Positions 1 to 5,021 of a stretch of 5,021 nt of DNA are shown one piece after another. Location of the stretch: contig CAJTSJ010000059.1 in NCBI GenBank assembly GCA_910578785.1, forward strand, positions 1 through 5,021, in the 5' to 3' direction. The DNA comes from an uncultured Muribaculum sp. Its GTDB lineage: Bacteria; Bacteroidota; Bacteroidia; Bacteroidales; Muribaculaceae. The position numbers and the translations under genes are program-made. The notes beneath the pieces are model-generated. The model saw only the letters and a program-made list of their open reading frames with translations, was not told where the DNA came from and ran no database searches. Position 1 is the first letter of the stretch, and every line of letters begins with the position of its first letter.

Positions 1-25
1 GGAACAATTCATCAAACACTTTCGC

Positions 26-33
26 TAATTTTG
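26..33 (+). promoter_or_regulatory. Isolated match to the Bacteroidetes -7 box
   Basis: TAATTTTG matches the TAnnTTTG -7 consensus of Bacteroidetes sigma-A promoters exactly. No TTTG is present 19-21 bases upstream, where bases 3-6 read AACA, so only half the promoter is there. It could be a second, distal start for the small gene at 130, or chance in AT-rich DNA. Confidence is low. Confidence 0.2.
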
Positions 34-78
34 CACTTGCTTGTTGACTCTACAGCGGATATTTTTATTGGCTAAAAT

Positions 79-109
79 TTTGCTGTTCAACTATTTTTTT
101 GTATAATTG
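79..109 (+). promoter_or_regulatory. Bacteroidetes-type promoter for the small membrane protein gene
   Basis: A TTTG at 79-82 (-33 element) is followed, after exactly 19 bases, by TATAATTG at 102-109. This matches 7 of 8 positions counting the two free ones of the -7 consensus TAnnTTTG. The 19-base spacing is within the known 19-21 range. Transcription would be expected to begin a few bases past 109, giving a leader of roughly 15 bases before the ATG at 130. This placement is one of the better arguments that the short frame downstream is expressed. The assignment is by consensus match only. Confidence 0.55.
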
Positions 110-129
110 CGTAAACAGCACAAATTATA

Positions 130-381
130 ATGATTTCTTATCTCGATTTCGTTCTTGACCGTCATCCGTTATTCGGGCAATTCCTAGGCATTGTTCTTTT
201 TTTGATCTGTGTGACGGTTGCCTGGTTTTTGAGCTCTTCTCCATACAAAGTTGAAGAGTGGAACCGACGTTTCCGCGAAAGGTTTGGAGATAAACCTAAG
301 ACTGGGGACTCCGGAGATATTGAGATAAACATCTCCGTAACAATTGAAAAACAGGAAGAAGATGACGGCATCAGGCATTGA
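130..381 (+). CDS. Small single-pass membrane protein, function unknown
   Basis: This 83-residue protein belongs to no family I recognise. Residues about 15-34 form one continuous hydrophobic stretch (Phe, Leu, Ile, Val, Ala, with one Cys and one Trp) long enough to cross the membrane once. The segment after it is basic (Lys40, Arg46, Arg47, Arg49, Arg51), so by the positive-inside rule the C-terminal part should be cytoplasmic and the short N-terminus periplasmic. The tail from about residue 60 alternates hydrophobic and charged residues, then becomes acidic (Glu-Glu-Asp-Asp), and may form a beta strand or contact a partner. There is no signal-peptidase motif or lipobox. The ATG is chosen because it is the first in frame and lies just downstream of a good promoter at 79-109. 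No Shine-Dalgarno is visible; the bases before the ATG are A/T-rich, as is usual in this phylum. It is an orphan: the window has no co-directional neighbour. Overlapping minus-strand frames look like shadows. Confidence 0.6.
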   Translation: MISYLDFVLDRHPLFGQFLGIVLFLICVTVAWFLSSSPYKVEEWNRRFRERFGDKPKTGDSGDIEINISVTIEKQEEDDGIRH

Positions 382-822
382 CATCCAAGCACCATCCGCA
401 TTACTTCAGCCTACAGTCAAACAATTCCGCCCGTTCCTTATCGGTCGATGATTCCTTTTCCCGCTTTGTCTTTTAGTCCTATGGCAATGGCAAAAGTCGC
501 TTCGGGGTGAGCCTTTTTCTTTACGTGCGGTTGTATAATTATCGAGGCAAGAATCCTCGTGCGCTCCCAATCCGGACTATGCATGGAGCATTGAGAATCT
601 TGAGACACTCGGTGAACGTTCAGTTGCCGGAATGGATTAGGAGCGTGGCTTATATGTCGTATCGCTTGCCGTATTCAACAATCCGCAACGCGATTATGTA
701 AACGATGTCATCATCACCATACCGCATTCGCAAAGTAACAACTCCACCCATCCGTTACATGCTCTTCCCATCCGTTAAACAGTCTGTGTAACGGATGGGG
801 CTGTTTAGATATGAATGATATA
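382..822. other. Intergenic region with no convincing gene
   Basis: About 440 bases lie between the small membrane protein gene and the 3' end of metH. Three short frames exist, and none is recognisable. A plus-strand GTG-initiated frame at 507-701 (64 residues) is rich in Arg, Tyr and Ile and has no promoter or ribosome binding site that I can see. A minus-strand frame at 438-584 (48 codons) has a protein-like C-terminal half. A second minus-strand frame at 650-751 (33 codons) begins inside the repeat cluster. The minus-strand pieces could be the remains of a decayed gene, or chance. No tRNA, known riboswitch or strong terminator with a U tract is seen. The last part, 747-807, is the structured repeat cluster listed separately. 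Confidence 0.5.
747..807. repeat. Direct and inverted repeat cluster able to form alternative hairpins, 3' of metH
   Basis: CCCATCCGTTA occurs at 747-757 and again at 767-777, exactly 20 bases apart. Its reverse complement TAACGGATGGG follows at 789-799. The first copy pairs with the inverted copy over 13 perfect bases (747-759 with 787-799). The second pairs over 11 bases (767-777 with 789-799), then one mismatch, then three more pairs closing a three-base loop. The two hairpins compete for the same arm. A further pair, TAAACAG (776-782) and CTGTTTA (801-807), can form a third stem. The cluster begins about 15 bases beyond the metH stop, so in the metH mRNA it would be a strong 3' structure that may stop transcription or protect the end. 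No U tract follows on either strand, so it is not a textbook intrinsic terminator. It could instead be an interspersed intergenic repeat. Confidence 0.7.
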
Positions 823-3800
823 TTATATTATGAAGTAGCGGGATGAGGGGTGGGCGATGATGAGGCCGGTGGTGGATGCCGACGGGTGCATGGCTCCGTT
901 TTCTGTGAGGGTTATTCCCTGCGAGGAGTAGTCAAGAATCCTGTCGGCGGTGAACACGAGCTTTTGGTCCGGGAGCGAAGGGTAGCCGATGGCCGGACGT
1001 ATGCCTTCGTAATCCAAATCTTTCAGGCATTCGGCCGGTGTTTCATTACTGTAGCCCCAAATCGTGGTACGTGCCAGCAAGTGTAGATATTCTGTGGCGG
1101 CTTCTGCGAGTCGGTGGGCTAGTGTCTGATATAAGAGTGATCGGTATTCGTCTCCGTCACGGCGCATAGCCTGCGCCATATCTTCCAGTTCTGTTCCTGT
1201 GGTGACGGCAAATAGTCCTATCCAGTCTGAAGGTTTGCCATTGTCGTTTGCCGGAGCTATGAAGTCGGATAGTGCCAGGCACTCTTGCCGTTCGTCTTTG
1301 TCGACGGCGCGTTGCCGGGGAGTGGCCAGCTCTATTTGATTCTCTCCAAATGATATGATTATTGAATCTGATGCCGAACTGAGGGCCGGGAGAATTGCCA
1401 GGCGGGCTTTGATTCCGTTTTTCAGCAGGCCTGATGACAAGAAGTCAATGGTCCGTTCTGCATCTTTATAGAGTTGCATGGCTTGTGCCGCTTTGTTTAT
1501 GCTGTCTGTGGGAATTGAAGCAAGCCATTGAGCACGGCAGTGGTCGCATCCTTTTATATCAGCTACTGATGCCAACGATGCGTCAAGTTTCCATGCCGAC
1601 ATGAATGCGCGCCAATTGATGAACTTGCGTACTTCGTTGATAGGAAGCATCATGTCCATGACTCCGTTTTGCTTTGGTGCTATTGGCGCATAATCTAATT
1701 TCGGACGTCGGGCACGTGCCTCCTCCAACGTAAGCTTCTGCCGTTTGTTTTCATTTGCAAGACGCAGCTCAGCCTGTCGTTCATGATTCATTTTGATGAC
1801 TTTCGCCCGGGTGGCAGGATCTGACAGTTTCTGAATGATCGGAGGCAGAGCGGCCGCGTCGTGGGTATGTATTACCGGCCCGCTGTAGCAAGGCGCTATC
1901 TTTACAGCCGTGTGCATAGGCGATGTTGTGGCTCCGCCGACGAGCAACGGAATGTTGAGCCCCCGCATTTCCATGATTCTCGCTACTTCGCACATCTCTT
2001 CGAGCGACGGTGTTATCAGGCCGCTTAACCCGATAAAGTCCGCACCGGTTTCGACAGCCTTATTGACAATCTCTTCGCCGGGCACCATCACGCCCATGTC
2101 TATGACATCCACGCCGTTGCAGTTAAGAATCACGCCGACAATATTTTTCCCGATGTCGTGCACATCGCCCTTGACGGTGGCAATGACCATACGGCACGAT
2201 GATGCCGAACTTTTGCTCTTCTCTTTTTCAATCAGCGGAGTGAGCCAGTCGACAGCCAGTTTCATGGTTCGTGCGCTTTTTACCACCTGGGGCAGGAACA
2301 TTTTTCCCTCGCCGAAAAGTTGACCTACGCGGTTCATGCCCGCCATCAGCGGACCGTCGATGATGTCTATAGCCGTGCTCCCCGAATCCACCGCAGCTTT
2401 CAGCAATTCTGCGAGTCCGTCGGTTGCGCCTTTTATAAGCATCTGTTCGAGCTTCATTTCCGGCGACATGCCTTTATCCTCACACTTGGCTTCAGGTGCG
2501 GTCGACGAACCGTCGTGGGTAGTTTTGATTTTCTCCGCCATATCGACCAATCGTTCGGTAGCGTCCGTCCTGCGGCACAGCAACACGTCGTCGATGGCTT
2601 CGCGCAGTTCAGTATCTATGTCGTCCACGTTCATGAGGTTAGAGGCATTCACTATAGCCATGTCCATGCCGACAGCTATTGCGTGATATAGAAATACGGC
2701 ATGCATGGCTTCGCGCAGGTAGTTGTTGCCACGGAATGCAAAAGAAAGATTGCTGACTCCTCCGCTCACTTTCGCTCCCGGAAGATTGGCTTTTATCCAT
2801 TCCACCGCGCGGATGAAGTCGAGCGCATACCGGTCGTGGGCTTCTATACCGGTAGCCACGGTCAGGATGTTAGGGTCAAACACTATGTCGTGGCCTTTGA
2901 ATCCGACTTTTTCGGTCAGAATTCGGTAGGCTCGTTCACATACTTCGATTTTTCGTTCAAAAGTATCGGCCTGTCCGTTTTCGTCAAAAGCCATCACGAT
3001 TAATGATGCCCCATATTCTTTGACGAGCGACGCACGCTCTATGAACGATGCTTCGCCCTCTTTCAGACTTAATGAATTGACGACAGGGTGGCCCTGTACG
3101 CATTTCAGTGATGCCTCGATGACATCCCAACGCGACGAGTCGATCATGACCGGCACGCGGGCAACTTCCGGTTCGGAACCGATCCGGCAAAGGAATGACG
3201 GCAACTCGACTGATGCATCAAGCATCGAGTCGTCCATATTTACGTCTATCACCTGTGCTCCGGCTTCAACCTGCGACCCGGCCACGCCTATGGCTTCGTC
3301 GATGGAGCCCTCCTTTATCAGTCGGAGGAATTTCCGGCTTCCGGCTACGTTGCACCGCTCTCCTACGTTCAGGAAGTTGCGTTCGGGCGACACTGTAAGA
3401 GGTTCCAGTCCCGACAGGGTCATTTCGTCCTTGTCGGCAGGGACGGGGCGCGGACAGTGCTTTTCGGTTACTTTTGCTATTTCCGCAATATGTGCCGGTG
3501 TCGAACCGCAACATCCGCCAACTATGTTCAGAAGTCCGCGCGACAGCATTGCGTCAATCTTGCCGGCCATTGATCCAGGAGTTTCGTCGTATTCGCCCAT
3601 GGCGTTTGGCAGGCCTGCGTTAGGGTAGGCTATGACCGCATACGGCGACTCTTTGAGTGCCATCAGGTGGGTCATCATGCCTTCGGCTCCGAATCCGCAG
3701 TTAAGACCGATGGCCAGCGGTTCGGCATGCGCCACCGAGGCTACGAATGCCTCGAGAGTCTGACCCGAAAGCGTTCGTCCCGATTCGGTCAGAGTGGTCG

Positions 3801-4419
3801 ATATGACAAGAGGGATGCGTATGCCGCAGTCAATCATGGCATGCCTGGCCGCGAATATGGCTGCTTTGGTGTTGAGAGTGTCGAAAGCGGTCTCAATGAG
3901 GAGTAAGTCGACACCTCCTTTTATTAGGGCCGAAGCCTGTTCGGTGTATGTGCCGACCAGGGTGTCCCAGTTAAATTCCTGCTCCTGTCCGCCCGACAGA
4001 CCTTCTGACATCGACAGTGACTTTCCTGTAGGACCCATGCTCCCGGCCACCCAGCGCTGAAGTCCAGGATGTTCCGCCATCCAGTTGTCGGCCACTTCGC
4101 GGGCCAGCCTTGCCACAGTCTCGTTCAGCCTGCCGACATACTGTTCAAGCCCATAGTCGGCCATCGACACGGCGTTTGAATTGAATGAGTCGGTCTCGAT
4201 AATGTCAGCGCCGGCTTCGAGATATCGCCGATGGATGTCTTTTATTATGTCGGGACGTGTCAAAGCGAGGATGTCGTTGCATCCTTTCAGGGGAACAGCC
4301 CAATCGGAAAATTCATTGCCCCTGAAGTCGATTTCGTCAAGCCCGTAGCTTTGAATCATTGTACCCATGGCACCGTCAAGCACCAGAATGCGGTCCTTGA
4401 CGGCTTCTATGAGTTTCAT
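823..4419 (-). CDS. metH: Cobalamin-dependent methionine synthase
   Basis: This cytosolic enzyme moves the methyl group of 5-methyltetrahydrofolate through cobalamin to homocysteine, giving methionine and tetrahydrofolate. From the chosen ATG it has 1198 residues (E. coli 1227), and all four modules are present. The homocysteine domain (about 1-345) carries zinc ligands Cys241 (LNCGFG) and Cys303/Cys304 (GGCCGS). The folate domain (about 346-627) has NVGERCN at 351, DVNMDD at 392 and SGGVSN at 552. The cobalamin region has a helical cap (about 653-733, with Phe702 and Leu709 over the methyl face) and a Rossmann fold with DVHDIG at 752-757. His754 is the lower ligand, with Asp752 and Ser805 completing the triad. 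The AdoMet reactivation domain (about 892-1198) has RPAIGYP at 1141. Here Asn935 replaces E. coli Asp946, and the chain stops about 35 residues short of the E. coli end. The start at 4419 is preferred because homologues begin close to the RILVLDG motif, and the 39 bases before it are only 23% G+C. An in-frame ATG at 4458 would add 13 residues. The gene follows tadA on the same strand. Confidence 0.97.
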   Translation of the reverse strand: MKLIEAVKDRILVLDGAMGTMIQSYGLDEIDFRGNEFSDWAVPLKGCNDILALTRPDIIKDIHRRYLEAGADIIETDSFNSNAVSMADYGLEQYVGRLNETVARLAREVADNWMAEHPGLQRWVAGSMGPTGKSLSMSEGLSGGQEQEFNWDTLVGTYTEQASALIKGGVDLLLIETAFDTLNTKAAIFAARHAMIDCGIRIPLVISTTLTESGRTLSGQTLEAFVASVAHAEPLAIGLNCGFGAEGMMTHLMALKESPYAVIAYPNAGLPNAMGEYDETPGSMAGKIDAMLSRGLLNIVGGCCGSTPAHIAEIAKVTEKHCPRPVPADKDEMTLSGLEPLTVSPERNFLNVGERCNVAGSRKFLRLIKEGSIDEAIGVAGSQVEAGAQVIDVNMDDSMLDASVELPSFLCRIGSEPEVARVPVMIDSSRWDVIEASLKCVQGHPVVNSLSLKEGEASFIERASLVKEYGASLIVMAFDENGQADTFERKIEVCERAYRILTEKVGFKGHDIVFDPNILTVATGIEAHDRYALDFIRAVEWIKANLPGAKVSGGVSNLSFAFRGNNYLREAMHAVFLYHAIAVGMDMAIVNASNLMNVDDIDTELREAIDDVLLCRRTDATERLVDMAEKIKTTHDGSSTAPEAKCEDKGMSPEMKLEQMLIKGATDGLAELLKAAVDSGSTAIDIIDGPLMAGMNRVGQLFGEGKMFLPQVVKSARTMKLAVDWLTPLIEKEKSKSSASSCRMVIATVKGDVHDIGKNIVGVILNCNGVDVIDMGVMVPGEEIVNKAVETGADFIGLSGLITPSLEEMCEVARIMEMRGLNIPLLVGGATTSPMHTAVKIAPCYSGPVIHTHDAAALPPIIQKLSDPATRAKVIKMNHERQAELRLANENKRQKLTLEEARARRPKLDYAPIAPKQNGVMDMMLPINEVRKFINWRAFMSAWKLDASLASVADIKGCDHCRAQWLASIPTDSINKAAQAMQLYKDAERTIDFLSSGLLKNGIKARLAILPALSSASDSIIISFGENQIELATPRQRAVDKDERQECLALSDFIAPANDNGKPSDWIGLFAVTTGTELEDMAQAMRRDGDEYRSLLYQTLAHRLAEAATEYLHLLARTTIWGYSNETPAECLKDLDYEGIRPAIGYPSLPDQKLVFTADRILDYSSQGITLTENGAMHPSASTTGLIIAHPSSRYFII

Positions 4420-4480
4420 GGATGATTCTTTGTATTGTAGATTATTAAAACTATTCATGTCAAGGTATGTTTTCAGTATG

Positions 4481-4488
4481 CAAATTTA
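4481..4488 (-). promoter_or_regulatory. Candidate -7 box of a metH promoter
   Basis: Read on the minus strand this is TAAATTTG, an exact match to the Bacteroidetes -7 consensus TAnnTTTG. It lies between the tadA stop and the metH start. No clear TTTG is found 19-21 bases upstream, where the sequence is the end of tadA, so the -33 element is weak or absent. Transcription from it would start near 4475, leaving a leader of about 55 bases to the preferred ATG (4419) or about 17 bases to the alternative ATG (4458). It is a plausible separate promoter for metH inside a tadA-metH unit. Confidence 0.4.
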
Positions 4489-4491
4489 AGA

Positions 4492-4516
4492 AAAAAGCCT
4501 GCAATTAACGCTTTTT
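4492..4516 (-). terminator. Weak terminator-like stem overlapping the tadA stop codon
   Basis: On the minus strand AAAAAGC (4516-4510) can pair with GCTTTTT (4498-4492) across an 11-base loop that contains the tadA stop codon. The U-rich side follows the loop, as in A/U-rich intrinsic terminators. The stem has only two G-C pairs and no separate U tract, so it would at best terminate partially. It may be nothing more than the Lys-codon A run facing a T run. Low confidence. Confidence 0.2.
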
Positions 4517-4951
4517 CGAGAAGAATTCGCGCATGAGCGTGGCGCATTCCTCGCCGAGCACGCCTGTAGCCACGATGGCTTTCGGATGAAAGGGCGACTT
4601 TGCGGTGATGACCGAATATCCGCGCTTCTGGTCAAACGCACCGTATACCACACGCTTTATCTGGCTCCATCCTATGGCTCCGGCGCACATCAGACATGGC
4701 TCTACTGTCACGTAAAGAGTGCAATCCTGGAGATACTTGCCTCCGAGGGTATTTGCGGCGGCGGTAAGCGCTTGCATTTCGGCGTGTGCTGTGACGTCGT
4801 TGAGAGTTTCCGTCAGATTGTGTCCGCGTCCGATTACCCGGTTACCGCACACCACTACAGCCCCGATCGGCACCTCGTCGGCATCGTATGCCATGCGCGC
4901 CTCATTCAATGCCATGCGCATAAAGTGTATGTCAAGCTCGTCCTGATTCAT
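4505..4951 (-). CDS. tadA: tRNA-specific adenosine deaminase
   Basis: The protein has 148 residues, is of the cytidine/deoxycytidylate deaminase fold, and is expected in the cytosol. It should deaminate the wobble adenosine (A34) of tRNA-Arg(ACG) to inosine, which lets one tRNA read CGU, CGC and CGA. The zinc and catalytic motifs are complete. His56-Ala57-Glu58 supplies one zinc ligand and the proton-shuttling glutamate, and Pro85-Cys86-x-x-Cys89 supplies the other two ligands. The segment before them (PIGAVVV at 28-34, GHN at 43-45) is also typical. The length fits single-domain bacterial TadA (E. coli about 167), which has no fused RibD reductase domain. The ATG at 4951 places the first helix at the usual distance before the active site; no Shine-Dalgarno is visible. 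It is transcribed ahead of metH with a gap of about 46-85 bases depending on the metH start. A guanine or cytosine deaminase of the same fold is the main alternative, but the motif spacing and overall sequence favour TadA. Confidence 0.93.
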   Translation of the reverse strand: MNQDELDIHFMRMALNEARMAYDADEVPIGAVVVCGNRVIGRGHNLTETLNDVTAHAEMQALTAAANTLGGKYLQDCTLYVTVEPCLMCAGAIGWSQIKRVVYGAFDQKRGYSVITAKSPFHPKAIVATGVLGEECATLMREFFSKKR

Positions 4952-4972
4952 GAGATTAAGAACTCGTTATCA

Positions 4973-4986
4973 TTAGTGTCCACTAA
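4973..4986. promoter_or_regulatory. Short perfect palindrome upstream of tadA
   Basis: TTAGTG and CACTAA form six-base perfect inverted arms around a two-base centre, beginning 22 bases before the tadA ATG. A run of A on the plus strand adjoins it. The two-base centre makes an RNA hairpin unlikely, so a dimeric DNA-binding protein site is the more natural reading. No clear -7/-33 promoter for tadA can be seen in the 70 bases available. A palindrome of this size can occur by chance. Confidence 0.3.
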
Positions 4987-5021
4987 AAAATCATAAGAGT
5001 ACTTTGAAATTATTGAAATTC

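Noticed and set aside
162..401. Minus-strand frames opposite the small membrane protein gene
   Set aside because: They are Ser/Arg/Cys-rich with no hydrophobic segment or motif. The plus-strand frame has a coherent transmembrane helix and an upstream promoter, so it is preferred.
507..701. Plus-strand GTG-initiated 64-residue frame in the intergenic region
   Set aside because: It has a GTG start, no promoter or ribosome binding site, Arg/Tyr-rich composition and no recognisable motif; the opposite strand reads at least as protein-like in places. It is not supported as a gene.
767..799. Canonical rho-independent terminator for metH
   Set aside because: The stem is strong, but no run of U follows it on either strand, so I describe it as a repeat/hairpin cluster with possible 3'-end function instead of calling a terminator.
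3020..3628. 202-residue plus-strand frame, and other long plus-strand frames between 850 and 4425
   Set aside because: All lie antisense to metH, whose every domain and catalytic motif is intact. These frames are rich in Ser, Arg and Thr, as expected of antisense shadows of a G+C-rich gene, and have no promoter or start signals.
4420..4458. N-terminal 13-residue extension of MetH
   Set aside because: The in-frame ATG at 4458 is possible, but the stretch is 23% G+C, polar, and lies before the point where homologues usually begin, so the shorter start is preferred.
4586..4996. 136-residue plus-strand frame opposite tadA
   Set aside because: It is the antisense shadow of tadA, whose HAE and PCxxC motifs are unambiguous; the frame shows no family features.

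Overview
The window looks like an ordinary chromosomal segment of a Bacteroidales bacterium, possibly a gut Muribaculaceae relative. The evidence is the style of the two housekeeping proteins, matches to the Bacteroidetes promoter consensus (TTTG, a 19-21 base spacer, TAnnTTTG), and the absence of Shine-Dalgarno sequences in front of the genes. The family-level placement is inference. No mobile element, CRISPR array, tRNA, rRNA or multi-gene accessory system is visible.

Layout. Bases 1-129 are an AT-rich upstream region with a good Bacteroidetes-type promoter (79-109). It feeds a short plus-strand gene (130-381) for an 83-residue single-pass membrane protein of unknown function. Bases 382-822 hold no convincing gene, only short uncertain reading frames. 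At the end of this stretch, just past the metH stop codon, lies a compact set of direct and inverted repeats that can fold into alternative hairpins (747-807). From there to the right end both genes are on the minus strand: metH (cobalamin-dependent methionine synthase, the bulk of the window) and, upstream of it in transcription order, tadA (tRNA adenosine deaminase). A 6-bp-arm palindrome sits in the tadA upstream region.

How the genes relate. tadA and metH are co-directional with a gap of under 90 bases, so they may be co-transcribed. A perfect TAnnTTTG box in the gap suggests metH also has its own promoter. The gap is far too short for a cobalamin riboswitch. MetH regenerates methionine and tetrahydrofolate from homocysteine and methyltetrahydrofolate. 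TadA makes the inosine at the wobble position of tRNA-Arg. The two have no direct biochemical link.

The main points for a second look are the repeat/hairpin cluster behind metH, two departures of the MetH reactivation domain from the E. coli model (an Asn where E. coli has AdoMet-contacting Asp946, and no C-terminal ~35 residues), and the orphan small membrane protein. I did not find a clear new biological system here.
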